NCBI GenBank assembly: GCA_039919885.1
Contig: JBDSEV010000075.1
Span: 62,001 to 126,000, forward strand
Origin: JACMLD01 sp039919885
Lineage (GTDB): Bacteria > Bacteroidota > Bacteroidia > Chitinophagales > Chitinophagaceae
DNA length: 64,000 bases
Reading direction: 5' to 3'
Under the pieces are notes generated by a model. The model worked only from the letters and a program-made list of their open reading frames with translations, was not told the origin of the DNA and made no database searches. The position numbers and the translations under genes are program-made. Positions 17,691 through 26,850 of the stretch are shown piece after piece; position 1 is the first letter of the stretch; each line of letters starts with the position of its first letter.

Positions 17691-18476
17691 TCAGGCGTTT
17701 TCCAGTTTCAGCCACACTTTTACTTTGTATAAAAACGGACCCACCGGACTGCTCAGTATATAATGCAACGTTTTTAATCTTGCCTGCCACACAGCCAGTT
17801 TAACCGAATGTCCCAGGTGTTTTTCATAGACTTTTTTCCCTTCGGCAATGGCCTGTAAATAATTGGTAGAAGTAATGCCGCCCGGAGCAAACACGACCAG
17901 GGGTTTGTCAATAAAAAAAAATGGCACCGCGCTAATCCGGCATACAAAATCATAGTCCATGGCATTGCGCAGGGAGGTGTCGTACAAACCATATTGCTGG
18001 TGCAAATCCATTTTTATAAACATGCTCTGGTGGCTGAGGCTGCGCATTCCGCGGTACAATTTTTCTGTGTCGAAAGGTTTGCCAATAATAACCCATTGTC
18101 CGCCCCGCTGTATACGGTATTTTCCATGGAGCCAGCCAATTTCCGGATGCGAATGAAAAGCATTTGTGACGGTTTGCAGTACGGTTTCATCAAAATAATA
18201 ATCCGCAGCGTTTAGCATGTTAACAATGTTACCGGAAGCGTTCTGCACGCCTTTATTAAAGGCATCTGCTATGCCATCGTCTTTTTCGGAGATCCATTTT
18301 CGGTAAACGGGTTGGGGCTGACTGGCGAGGTAATCCCTGATGTCAGTTGTTGATGAACCGTCAATTATCCAGTGTTCAAAAGGCAGCAGCATTTGCCTGT
18401 CCACGGAAGTACAGGTAGTCTTCAGCTCTTCCAGGTTGTTAAAGCAAATGGTAATGATGGAAATTTTTACTTCCAT
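17691..18476 (-). CDS. Glycosyltransferase family 2 (WcaE-like), with altered metal motif
   Basis: A 261-residue GT-A protein. It has SIITICFNNLEELKTTC at the start, WIIDGSSTTDI and SEKDDGIADAFNKG, all typical of the colanic-acid WcaE-like group. The metal site, normally N-[SA]-D-D, reads NAAD (MLNAADYYF), so the first Asp is missing. It may still bind metal through the remaining Asp. The ATG directly abuts the stop of the gene at 18477, and the two belong to a - strand operon led by YfhO. Confidence 0.85.
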   Translation of the reverse strand: MEVKISIITICFNNLEELKTTCTSVDRQMLLPFEHWIIDGSSTTDIRDYLASQPQPVYRKWISEKDDGIADAFNKGVQNASGNIVNMLNAADYYFDETVLQTVTNAFHSHPEIGWLHGKYRIQRGGQWVIIGKPFDTEKLYRGMRSLSHQSMFIKMDLHQQYGLYDTSLRNAMDYDFVCRISAVPFFFIDKPLVVFAPGGITSTNYLQAIAEGKKVYEKHLGHSVKLAVWQARLKTLHYILSSPVGPFLYKVKVWLKLENA

Positions 18477-19598
18477 TTACAAATGAATGAATGCTGCCGC
18501 TTTTTTTGCAATATTGCCCCAATAAAATTTTTTATAAAATGACGCGGGTACGGCGGTTTTCGCCGACTGAAAAGCACGAATGATTTCTGCCGAAAATTCA
18601 TTCCAGTCGTCATTGTCTGTAATGCGAAGTAATTCGCCGGCATCTTCTTTTGTTACGCCAATACTTCCATTTATTGTAGACACGGAAGTAGTTCCATACC
18701 CCAATGCCTCCACCAGTTTTGTTTTTATGCCGCCGCCGTCAATAACAGGATTGATAAAGATATCTGCGCCTTTAAAATACGCTGTTATATCGTCTGCGAA
18801 ACCAGCATAAATGATATTTTTTCCGATAAAATCTTTCAGTTCATTCATAACCGCTGGTAAACCACGACCACATATTATTATTTTGTAGGCAAATCCTGTT
18901 GACATGAGGATAGGGTTTATCTTTTCCAGGATGTTTTTTAGTGCGCTCAGGTTCGGTGGATAGTCCAGCGTACCATTGAACAATAAAATTGCTTCTGTAT
19001 CGGCAATTGCATGTTGGTGCTGCAACGCGGTTCTGCAGCGCAATCGTTCTGCGGTGGAAGGCGGAGTATCCCATTCAATGCCATAGGTGATGGTAGTGCA
19101 TGCAGCAGGGGACAGTTTAAATTTTCGTATTGCCAGGGCCCGATCATCGTCCTGTATAAAAAAATTATAATTGGCGGCACGGTGTACCATTTTCTCATAT
19201 TGCCATAAGACAGGCCACCACCATTTACCCAGCGTCTTCCAGCGCAGGGCTTCTATGTTGTGCGAGTGAACGGCGAGTTGGACGCCTGTTAACCATTTCA
19301 GCATAATGCCCAACCATCCATAGTAGGGATGTTCCAGCAGGAGGATCGTAATGTGCTGTTGCTTTATTATTTTTCTAATGATAAAAATATACAGTGGGTT
19401 GATGTAGCGGAACGGGGATCCACTCAATATATTCATCAGTGTATAGCCTTTTGCCTGACCGGGATCGTTGTCTTTTACAGAAATACATAACAAACTGGTT
19501 TCTTTTGCCAGGTATTCATTAAAGAGTGCGATGCCCTTTTGTCCACCAACCTTCGCAGGAAATATTTTATACGGAACGATGGTTAGAATAGCAGCCAT
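18477..19598 (-). CDS. Glycosyltransferase family 4
   Basis: A 373-residue GT-B protein. The N-terminal half contains FPAKVGGQKG and the acceptor-side HSHNIEALRWKTLG. The C-terminal half has LFNGTLDYPPNLSAL and the donor site INPVIDGGGIKTKLVEALGYG, followed by TTSVST. The 'P-x-G-x-G-x-K-x-K-x-x-E-A' pattern is typical of GT4 enzymes in surface-polysaccharide clusters. It lies 49 bases downstream of yfhO and immediately upstream of the GT2 gene. Confidence 0.88.
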   Translation of the reverse strand: MAAILTIVPYKIFPAKVGGQKGIALFNEYLAKETSLLCISVKDNDPGQAKGYTLMNILSGSPFRYINPLYIFIIRKIIKQQHITILLLEHPYYGWLGIMLKWLTGVQLAVHSHNIEALRWKTLGKWWWPVLWQYEKMVHRAANYNFFIQDDDRALAIRKFKLSPAACTTITYGIEWDTPPSTAERLRCRTALQHQHAIADTEAILLFNGTLDYPPNLSALKNILEKINPILMSTGFAYKIIICGRGLPAVMNELKDFIGKNIIYAGFADDITAYFKGADIFINPVIDGGGIKTKLVEALGYGTTSVSTINGSIGVTKEDAGELLRITDNDDWNEFSAEIIRAFQSAKTAVPASFYKKFYWGNIAKKAAAFIHL

Positions 19599-19647
19599 AG
19601 ATCAAATAAAAACAGCCATGCGATTGAGGCGATTAAAAAATCAATTA

Positions 19648-22200
19648 TTAAGCTATTGATGAATTTTTCTTTTTACGCAGGGCATAAACCAACCCGCCAA
19701 TCAGCATCAGGTAAAGCAGGATGGACGACCACATCGAAAATTTATCACTAATTGCTACGGTTTTGGGTTCAAACCTGAATTCAATGGCATGTTCACCGGC
19801 AGGTACCGGCATGCCACGGAGTACATAATTGACCCGGCAATAATCCGTTTTCTTTCCATCAATATAGGCATCCCAACCATATGGATAGTATACCTCGCTG
19901 AACACCGCAAACTGAGGTTTGGAAGCACTGCTTTTATACGTGATTTTATCATTGAGGTTCTCCAGCATTTTAATGGAAGCAGCGGAATCAAACACCGGTT
20001 CGGCTCCCGCTATTTGCTGATAACGGATATCTATCACCGCACTATCTTTTGTATTGAGCGTCGTCAGTTGCTTCATCTCATCATCGGCGTTTTTGGCCAG
20101 GCTGAACCCTTTTACAAACCAGCAATTACCCAGCGCATCCGGGTTAATTTGCGCATCAGGCTGACCGTTTGCCGGGTTCTGCACAATGAAGTATTTCGCA
20201 TTGAGCATATTGAACACATTCATATTCCCTTTTGATAACTGGTGGGAAATGATATCCTGGTACAACCCAAGTTTTGCGGGGCTGTAACCACCAATAGAAT
20301 TAAAATAATAAGAGATGGTGGAACCAGCAAAATCTGCCTGGTCGTACACACGCACATTGTTATGATTGGGATCCGCCTTAATTTTTTCAATAGCCGGATT
20401 GGTATTAAATGTCGCATCAACAGCGGCTTCGTCCGTAAAATTTTTGTGATTGAGGTAACGGGATGCCACGGATAATACATCAGCGCAGCTAAGAATAATA
20501 ATACCCGCCAGTACGTATACAGCCTTTATTTTATTTTTTACATAGAGATACAAGAGGCCTGCGGCCAAAGCTATAAAAAGAAAAGACCGCAACAAATCTC
20601 CGCCAAACAGTGATGAACGATCTTTATGCAGTGCGCTTACAATGGATCTGCCAAAATCGTCTGCTTGTTGCTGTACCTGCGGGGTGGCAGCCTGGCCTTT
20701 TGCTAATTGCTGCACCATCATGCCGGACAGGCCCTGCTTCAGATCTTTTTCTCCCGGTGCTGCATAATCGAAAGTAAAATACAAAACGACCAGTATTGCA
20801 AAAAGTCCGGCAGTTATATAAAGCGCTGTTTTCAATTTTTTCCACAATTCAATTTTGTTGGTATCCGTAACAAACTGCTGCAATGTCAATGCCGCCAGTA
20901 CAGGCACTGTCAACTGCGGAATAACAAGTGCCATGGAAGGCGCGCGGAATTTATTGAAAAACGGGAGGTGTTCAAAAAGGAAGTAATTAAAAAATTCCAG
21001 GTTTTTTCCCCATGCGAGTAAGACGCCGAATATAGTGGCCGCTATCAACCACCATTTGTGCCAACTTTCCAGGTACACCAGTCCGAAAATAAAAAGAAAA
21101 CAAATGATCGCTCCCAGGTACACGGGCCCGGCGGTAGGTTGTTGTTCACCCCAGTACGGCGACAATCCGATCTGGTTGATATAATCGAGCGCCTGGTCTT
21201 CAGGCGCGCCGGCTTTTTCACTGAACGTTTTTGCAAGGTCACCGGATGCGCTGAATTCCGTGCGGTATTCGCCATTAATATAAGTGCGGTTGCTGCCGCC
21301 ATATATACGGGGTACCATAAATGTAAACGTCTCGGCTTTGCCTACGCTGTAAGAGAATGCATAGTCTTTGTCGAGCCCACCCGCGGTTTTATTTTTTGCG
21401 TTACTGGTATCAGTTAATTCCGACCTTCCGCCGCGCATCGTTTCTCCGGTGAATTCTTTCATCGGAAAAAGATTGATGGCACATACGCCCATGGCAATTA
21501 TTCCTGAAACTGCGGCAAGGCCGGTCGCTTTCACCGCATGTGAAACTTCCTTGTTTCGGAAAGCATGTATAAAATAAGCGAAGCTCAATGCGAGCGCGGT
21601 GAGCATCGTATAATAAGTTACCTGGATATGGTTTTGGAAAATGATCATGGAGGTAAAGAGCGTCATCAATATGGTTCCCGCCACGTATCGTTTTTGGAAA
21701 AGCAATATCAGCGAGCCAATGACGGCAGGCGCGTAGGCAATACAAATCATCTGCGTATCGTGTCCCACCGAAATGATGATGGCATCAAATGTTGAGTATG
21801 CATAACACAGTCCTCCCATTACGCCAATCCAGGGATTGATTTTTAATACTACCAGGAGAAAGTAGGCCATGATACAGGCAAGGAAAAAATAATTGATGGG
21901 TTTGGGCAAACCCAGCGTGAGGATGGTATGAATATAGCCAATCGAAATCCGGTTGGGTGTTTCGTAGGCTATCAGGTAAGCCGGCATTCCGCTGAACATG
22001 CTGTTGGTCCAATAAGGCATCCGCCCGTATTTTTCCTTGAATTCAAAAGACTGCTGCGCCATACCTTTCCATCCCTGGTTGTCGTGTTGTTCCACTACTT
22101 TTCCCTGCAATGCAGGCGAACAGTAAATAACGGATACAAAAAGGAAAACGAACACCGCGATAATATGTGGCAGTAGTTTTTTGAAAAAAGCTGAATTCAT
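19648..22200 (-). CDS. YfhO family multi-pass membrane protein
   Basis: An 850-residue protein with about 13 membrane segments. The first helix lies near residues 10-28, a long helical array runs to about 450, and there are further helices near 530-580 and a last one at about 820-842. Large non-cytoplasmic loops follow. MPYWTNSMFSGMPAYLIAY near 60 and the late 'GWDAYIDGKK...Y..RG..VPAGEH.IEF.F.P' pattern are typical of YfhO. Gram-positive relatives help glycosylate teichoic acids, and a polyprenyl-linked sugar transferase role is inferred here. I use the ATG at 22200; a GTG lies seven codons upstream. Confidence 0.85.
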   Translation of the reverse strand: MNSAFFKKLLPHIIAVFVFLFVSVIYCSPALQGKVVEQHDNQGWKGMAQQSFEFKEKYGRMPYWTNSMFSGMPAYLIAYETPNRISIGYIHTILTLGLPKPINYFFLACIMAYFLLVVLKINPWIGVMGGLCYAYSTFDAIIISVGHDTQMICIAYAPAVIGSLILLFQKRYVAGTILMTLFTSMIIFQNHIQVTYYTMLTALALSFAYFIHAFRNKEVSHAVKATGLAAVSGIIAMGVCAINLFPMKEFTGETMRGGRSELTDTSNAKNKTAGGLDKDYAFSYSVGKAETFTFMVPRIYGGSNRTYINGEYRTEFSASGDLAKTFSEKAGAPEDQALDYINQIGLSPYWGEQQPTAGPVYLGAIICFLFIFGLVYLESWHKWWLIAATIFGVLLAWGKNLEFFNYFLFEHLPFFNKFRAPSMALVIPQLTVPVLAALTLQQFVTDTNKIELWKKLKTALYITAGLFAILVVLYFTFDYAAPGEKDLKQGLSGMMVQQLAKGQAATPQVQQQADDFGRSIVSALHKDRSSLFGGDLLRSFLFIALAAGLLYLYVKNKIKAVYVLAGIIILSCADVLSVASRYLNHKNFTDEAAVDATFNTNPAIEKIKADPNHNNVRVYDQADFAGSTISYYFNSIGGYSPAKLGLYQDIISHQLSKGNMNVFNMLNAKYFIVQNPANGQPDAQINPDALGNCWFVKGFSLAKNADDEMKQLTTLNTKDSAVIDIRYQQIAGAEPVFDSAASIKMLENLNDKITYKSSASKPQFAVFSEVYYPYGWDAYIDGKKTDYCRVNYVLRGMPVPAGEHAIEFRFEPKTVAISDKFSMWSSILLYLMLIGGLVYALRKKKNSSIA

Positions 22201-22258
22201 AGAACGACTTTGATTATTCACCGCAAAATAATGGTATTTTATGCAGAAATATCGATTT

Positions 22259-22292
22259 TTGGCTGCTCCAATTGCGCTGCCAATTACCTTTG
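22259..22292 (+). promoter_or_regulatory. Promoter for the dipeptide epimerase gene
   Basis: TTG (22259-22261), a 23-base spacer and TACCTTTG (22285-22292), an exact TAnnTTTG. The ATG at 22385 lies about 85 bases downstream of the expected start. Confidence 0.45.
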
Positions 22293-22384
22293 CGGCTACC
22301 CCTCACAAAGAGATTCTTATTCCGTAGCGGAACGGGGAACAGCAGTATAAGAAAGCGGTTCATAAAACAAAGCATTTAAATGGT

Positions 22385-23398
22385 ATGAAAGTAGCCTACA
22401 AGACATTCAACCTGCCTTTCAAGTATCCTTTTACAATTTCAAAGGGAACCAAAACACATCAGCCAACTTTTGTGGCAGAACTTGATTTTAACGGACTCAA
22501 GGGTTATGGGGAAGCACCAGCCATCACCTATTATAATATTCCGGTGGAAAAAATGGTAGCTGACCTTGAATCCAAAAAAACGCTTGTTGAAAAATATGCA
22601 TTGATTGATCCGGAACGGTACTGGCATTACCTGCATCATTTATTTCCACAAAACCCTTTTTTGGTTTGTGCGCTCGACATGGCAGCATGGGATATCATCG
22701 GAAAGCTGCGGCAAATGCCCCTTTACCAGTATTGGGAAGGTGATTTTACAAACGCGCCGGTTACCGATTACACCATCGGCATTGATACGATAGAAAAGAT
22801 GGTGGAAAAGTTAAAGGCAACACCCTGGCCTGTCTATAAAATTAAGCTGGGCACGAAAGAAGATATTGCCATCATCCGCGAATTGCGAAAGCATACGGAT
22901 GCGGTATTCCGGGTAGACGCCAATGCCGGCTGGCAACTGCAAGAAGCGCTTGAAATTATACCGGTGTTAAAAGAATTGGGAGTGGAACTGGTAGAACAGC
23001 CGCTGGCGAAAGATGATTGGGATGGTATGAAAATATTATATGAAAAATCTGTGTTGCCGCTGTTTGCGGATGAGTCCTGTGTATCTGAGCAGGATGTAAA
23101 CAAATGCGCGCAACATTTTCATGGCATCAACATAAAACTCACAAAATGCAGTGGTATTACACCTGCCAGGAGAATGATATCCGGGGCGAGGGAATTGAAT
23201 CTGCAAGTAATGATTGGTTGTATGAACGAAACAACCATTGGTTCGGCAGCCATTGCACACCTTGCACCGCTGGCGGATTACGTTGATATGGATGGTCCGT
23301 TATTGCTTGCCGAAGACATTGCTACAGGACTTACCTATGATTTTGGTCGTTATACGTTGAGCGGTGAACCTGGCCTGGGGATAAAAATTGCAAATTAA
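22385..23398 (+). CDS. Dipeptide epimerase (L-Ala-D/L-Glu-type, enolase superfamily)
   Basis: A 337-residue enolase-superfamily enzyme, muconate lactonizing enzyme-like. The catalytic KIKLG (second Lys) is near residue 158. Metal ligands are the Asp in VDANAG, the Glu in VEQPL and the Asp in ADESC. The opposite-face Lys is in INIKLTKCSG. The DMDGP stretch near 300 supplies the DxD motif diagnostic for dipeptide epimerases. It probably epimerises L-Ala-D-Glu from recycled murein peptides or a similar dipeptide. No murein-peptide peptidase is adjacent. Confidence 0.88.
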   Translation: MKVAYKTFNLPFKYPFTISKGTKTHQPTFVAELDFNGLKGYGEAPAITYYNIPVEKMVADLESKKTLVEKYALIDPERYWHYLHHLFPQNPFLVCALDMAAWDIIGKLRQMPLYQYWEGDFTNAPVTDYTIGIDTIEKMVEKLKATPWPVYKIKLGTKEDIAIIRELRKHTDAVFRVDANAGWQLQEALEIIPVLKELGVELVEQPLAKDDWDGMKILYEKSVLPLFADESCVSEQDVNKCAQHFHGINIKLTKCSGITPARRMISGARELNLQVMIGCMNETTIGSAAIAHLAPLADYVDMDGPLLLAEDIATGLTYDFGRYTLSGEPGLGIKIAN

Positions 23399-23530
23399 AA
23401 ATTTAAAAGGTAAAAGTAAAAATGTTCGCGGCAATTGAACGCAGTCCCTGGGCCACTGATTTAATTAATGGCTTTTAAATTTTATTTTCAGCATTACCAT
23501 TTAAATCGCAAAGTGAGTACAAATGGTCGT

Positions 23531-23935
23531 TTAATGCAGCAATGATTTTGTGAGAAAATATCCACCCCCAATTACCAGCAGCGGCATAGCGATCGCCAGC
23601 AAAATAATTGTCCAGCGAAAACTACCGAAATAAGTTAGCAGTCGTGCATTTGCAGGAGCGTCGGCATCGTACGCAATCACTGCCTGGTCGCCCACCACCC
23701 AGCCCGCAGGAGAAGTGGATACCTCGGGCCGGTAAATAATCTCCTTTCTAAGCGCCGTGGTAAATGAAAAAACAGGTTTGTAGGTATTTCCATCTGAACT
23801 GCCAAGGGTTTCAATAGCAACAACTGTGGCAGTGGCACGTTCGCTGGATTTTAAAAATCTCAGCGATTTTTTTAGTGTATGCATTGAAAAGGCGAGCAAT
23901 GTTATTCCAGCGGCCAACAGAATATTGTATACCAT
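23531..23935 (-). CDS. DUF3592 family membrane protein
   Basis: A 134-residue protein with a hydrophobic helix at residues 3-20 and another near 108-130. Between them lies a beta-rich exposed domain with the DUF3592 pattern 'A-T-V-V-A-I-E... Y-K-P-V-F-S-F' and 'VVGDQAVIAYDADAPANAR'. The function of this family is unknown. It has no close operon partner. Confidence 0.75.
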   Translation of the reverse strand: MVYNILLAAGITLLAFSMHTLKKSLRFLKSSERATATVVAIETLGSSDGNTYKPVFSFTTALRKEIIYRPEVSTSPAGWVVGDQAVIAYDADAPANARLLTYFGSFRWTIILLAIAMPLLVIGGGYFLTKSLLH

Positions 23936-24128
23936 GCGTGTAAGGTTTTAGCATTTTAGATTGCTGAAATATAGGTTGTATCATCGAATTGGCGTTCGAA
24001 AATCAATTCACAGACTATTTACTACACTCCATACACAAAAAGACACCGTTGGTGCAGTCGGGCCATGCCCGTTGGGCACTCGTTTGTAATTTAGATAAAT
24101 TATTCACTAGGATACAATTGGATTAAAC

Positions 24129-24158
24129 GGGCCCCATTTCTATGGAGCCCTCTTTTTT
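24129..24158 (+). terminator. Factor-independent terminator
   Basis: GGGCcCCA pairs with TGGaGCCC (one mismatch) around a TTTCTA loop, followed by TCTTTTTT. No known + strand gene ends just upstream, so it may end a small RNA. Confidence 0.6.
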
Positions 24159-24297
24159 GGCGTTGTCGTTCCGGAAAACTGCTAAAACCCATAAAAATTG
24201 CGGGATAAGAACTGTAACCAGGTCCCGGAAACTGCGTCTGATATACTATAACAAAGCAGTGTACAATAATAATCAGAAAAAGCTAAAAATAATTTTT

Positions 24298-24411
24298 ATG
24301 AAACACAAATACATCACCCTGCAGATTTTAATTGCGGCCAAGATGAACAGGAAAAACAATGCCGTTAAACAAGTTGCTAAACCAGGCGCTGCAACTCATT
24401 TCATTCTATAA
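24298..24411 (+). CDS. Possible small ORF (37 codons)
   Basis: The frame begins ATGAAACAC after an AT-rich stretch and ends before a + strand terminator at 24491. The peptide is basic and matches nothing I recognise. It is listed only because it sits between two terminators; it may equally be non-coding. Confidence 0.15.
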   Translation: MKHKYITLQILIAAKMNRKNNAVKQVAKPGAATHFIL

Positions 24412-24490
24412 TCCTGCCCAACTGAAGATGACTAAAGAAGGCCTGTTCCGAATAGCCTGCTTTATCCAATCAATCACACCCGTTTTAAAG

Positions 24491-24513
24491 CCATCCCGTA
24501 AGATGGTTTTTTT
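24491..24513 (+). terminator. Factor-independent terminator
   Basis: CCATC (24491-24495), a CCGTAA loop, GATGG (24502-24506) and seven T. It overlaps the last bases of the opposing gene at 24512 and supports a + strand transcript upstream. Confidence 0.6.
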
Positions 24514-25006
24514 ATTTGCCCGATTCTTCCAGCAAACTGTCCAGCAGAAAGCCGATCTTTTCCACCAATTTTTCGTCGGGCTCCCTGCCGTGTTGTGGTT
24601 TGTGAGAAACTATCCAACCGTCATTTGAACGTTGCAATGCAAAACGGAAATATTCAAAATAGTATACCTTGTAAATAGGTTTCCGTGCTTCGCTGTCTCC
24701 CTCTATCACCCACACATTGGTTCTCAATCCGTCGATAGTTTCATTGTAGCTGTAATAAAAACGGTTGGGATCGAGCCCTATCAGGTGGGCAATATCAAAA
24801 CGAATGCCTTTGGCATAGGGGATAGCTGTTATTCCACTTCCATACACATTGCCATCATCTTCCAGCATAAATTCATCTTCAAATCCATCACTAAACGCAA
24901 CAAGAAATATGGTTTTTACAGGGTGGTCAATTTCTTCCAGCACCGAAGCGATGGCGGAATGTCCATTAACTACTACCTGGAATTGAACTGCCGGCTGAAA
25001 TTTCAT
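24512..25006 (-). CDS. Hypothetical protein
   Basis: A 164-residue cytoplasmic protein without signal peptide or membrane helix. I do not recognise the family. It is acidic, with many aromatic residues and beta-type segments (FQPAVQFQVVVNG, KVYYFEYFRFALQR). The C-terminal tail is a charged helix. The clean ATG is preceded by four TTTAGC hexamers in about 65 bases, which suggests controlled expression. Its stop overlaps an opposing terminator. Confidence 0.65.
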   Translation of the reverse strand: MKFQPAVQFQVVVNGHSAIASVLEEIDHPVKTIFLVAFSDGFEDEFMLEDDGNVYGSGITAIPYAKGIRFDIAHLIGLDPNRFYYSYNETIDGLRTNVWVIEGDSEARKPIYKVYYFEYFRFALQRSNDGWIVSHKPQHGREPDEKLVEKIGFLLDSLLEESGK

Positions 25007-25074
25007 TTTAGCAAAGTTTAGCCAAATTTACTAACTAATTTAGCTTTGCCCAAATTAAAAACAGTTTAGCTAAA
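25007..25074 (-). promoter_or_regulatory. Upstream region with four TTTAGC hexamers
   Basis: TTTAGC begins at 25007, 25017, 25039 and 25065. The last one is part of the palindrome TTTAGCTAAA. They lie directly upstream of the gene ending at 24512 and could be operator sites. On the coding strand TAAACTTTG, a near -7 element with one extra base, lies about 10 bases from the ATG. Confidence 0.35.
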
Positions 25075-25132
25075 AACGCGTTTTAAAGTGCTATAGATTA
25101 TTCACTAAAAAATAATGTCTTATACCAGTGTG

Positions 25133-26803
25133 TTATTTATTTGCCGGGGGATTTGTTTTATCGCGCGCTGCTTTGAATTCTGATCCGGCCTTCCATTGCG
25201 GCATCTTTTCTTCGAATGCCAGCCGGCGGCCTACCGCAAAAAGAATTTTCAGATCATGCACCCCCGCGTCCATTGTCCAGGTAGCCGCATCGTACTCGTC
25301 CGAAGGCCGGTGGTAATGCTTTTCGCTGTAATCATTCTGAATTTTTTTTCCATAGGCCGTATCTTTTCCCGCAACGTCTATGCCCGTTTCCGTGTACAGC
25401 GCGGGAATTCCTGCCTTTGCAAAATTGAAATGATCGGAACGATAATAGTATCCTGCTTCCGGGTGTGTTTCAAACGATACATAACTACTGTCTTTTTCAG
25501 CGGCTTCTTTTAGATAATCTTCCAGGTCTGATTGCCCGGCACCCACCACCACAATATCTTTGTTTCTGCCGAAAGGGCCCACTCCATCAATATTAATATT
25601 TGCCACCGTATTTTTGGCAGGGTAAACCGGGTTCTCTGCATAATACGCCGAACCCAGTAAGCCCTGCTCCTCCGCCGTTACGGCAAGAAAAACAATACTG
25701 CGTTCCGGCTTTGTTTTCATTTGTTTGAATGCGCGCGCAAGTTCCAGCAGGCCGGCGATGCCAGACGCATTGTCCAGCGCGCCATTATAGATAGAGTCTC
25801 CCTTTTCATCGGGCGTGCCGATGCCAAGGTGATCCCAATGCGCCGAATAAATAATTACCTGTTCCGGATGTTTTGATCCCTTTATCATGCCAATTACATT
25901 GCTTGATTTGTTGTAATCAGCTTTCACTTCCATTGAAGTTGACAACTGCAGATTCAAAGGCACTGCTTTAAAACCAGGCTTGTTCGCTTTCGATAATAGA
26001 CTGGAATCGTACCCGGCGGCAGTAAATAATTTATTGGCGATTTGCTCCGGCACCCATCCAATTACATCACAATTTTTAACGGGGTTGTTGCGGTTGTCCA
26101 GTTGAAGCCTTGACGTATTAAAATTATTTTGCTGCACCGCAAAAGGATAGCTGGCTGCGGCTGTGTTGTGAATAATTAAACAACCCTTTGCGCCCTGTCG
26201 TGCCGCTTCTTCAAACTTATAGGTCCACCTGCCGTAATAGGTCATTTCCTTTCCTTTGAAAAGCGAAGTATCACCGGCCCAAAAACCGGGATCATTTACC
26301 ATTACCAGCACCACCTTGCCTTTTACATCAAGCCCTTCATAATCGTTCCATTTGTATTCCGGCGCCACTACTCCGTAGCCTGCGAAAACCAGCTCCGCTT
26401 TATCCAACTGTTCGTGTGCCTCCGGTTTATCCGTCCAGATAATATAATCGTCAAAAGCTCTGAGTGTAAAATTTCCATTCTTACCACTCACCTGCATTTG
26501 CGGTGCGGCCGTTGCAAGAATGTTTACCATGGGCACTTCCTGCAAGTAACCCGCGCCATTGCCGGGTTCCAGTCCTGCCGCGGCGAATTGTTGTTGCAGC
26601 CAGGCGACGGTTTTTGTTTCTCCTGCAGTAAACGGTTTCCTTCCCATGAATGAGTCGGCAGACAATGCGGCAATATGCAACCTAAGGCTGTCTGCATTTA
26701 TAGCGTGGCTCCCATCCACGTCGTTGCTGAATTTTGCTGATGGGTTGCAGGAAGCAAAAAGAAGTGCAGTTATGACAACAAGGAACAAAATTCGTTTATA
26801 CAT
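25133..26803 (-). CDS. M28 family zinc aminopeptidase, lipoprotein
   Basis: A 556-residue secreted peptidase. The lipobox FASC lies near residues 16-19 and a PA-type insert near 130-260. The M28 zinc site comprises HWDHLG (His), GALDNASG (Asp), VTAEEQGLLG (catalytic Glu and ligand Glu), NIDGVG (Asp) and YRSDHFNFAK (His). It releases N-terminal amino acids from peptides in the periplasm or at the cell surface. I start at the ATG at 26803, giving a clean signal peptide; a start 17 codons upstream would spoil it. The gene follows the M16 peptidase by 47 bases and is probably co-transcribed. Confidence 0.9.
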   Translation of the reverse strand: MYKRILFLVVITALLFASCNPSAKFSNDVDGSHAINADSLRLHIAALSADSFMGRKPFTAGETKTVAWLQQQFAAAGLEPGNGAGYLQEVPMVNILATAAPQMQVSGKNGNFTLRAFDDYIIWTDKPEAHEQLDKAELVFAGYGVVAPEYKWNDYEGLDVKGKVVLVMVNDPGFWAGDTSLFKGKEMTYYGRWTYKFEEAARQGAKGCLIIHNTAAASYPFAVQQNNFNTSRLQLDNRNNPVKNCDVIGWVPEQIANKLFTAAGYDSSLLSKANKPGFKAVPLNLQLSTSMEVKADYNKSSNVIGMIKGSKHPEQVIIYSAHWDHLGIGTPDEKGDSIYNGALDNASGIAGLLELARAFKQMKTKPERSIVFLAVTAEEQGLLGSAYYAENPVYPAKNTVANINIDGVGPFGRNKDIVVVGAGQSDLEDYLKEAAEKDSSYVSFETHPEAGYYYRSDHFNFAKAGIPALYTETGIDVAGKDTAYGKKIQNDYSEKHYHRPSDEYDAATWTMDAGVHDLKILFAVGRRLAFEEKMPQWKAGSEFKAARDKTNPPANK

Positions 26804-26850
26804 ATGGAAATATTTTTTTAACAACCCTGTATTATTGATATTGGTGCAGA

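Larger units (their letters stand above)
23936..24511. other. Intergenic region with two + strand terminators and no firm gene
   Basis: No protein of recognised family is present. The + strand holds short GTT-loop hairpins around 24040-24080 (CACC-GTT-GGTG and GCCC-GTT-GGGC), a factor-independent terminator at 24129-24158 and a second one at 24491-24513. This suggests one or two short transcripts. A 37-codon reading frame at 24298 is the only small coding candidate. Confidence 0.5.
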
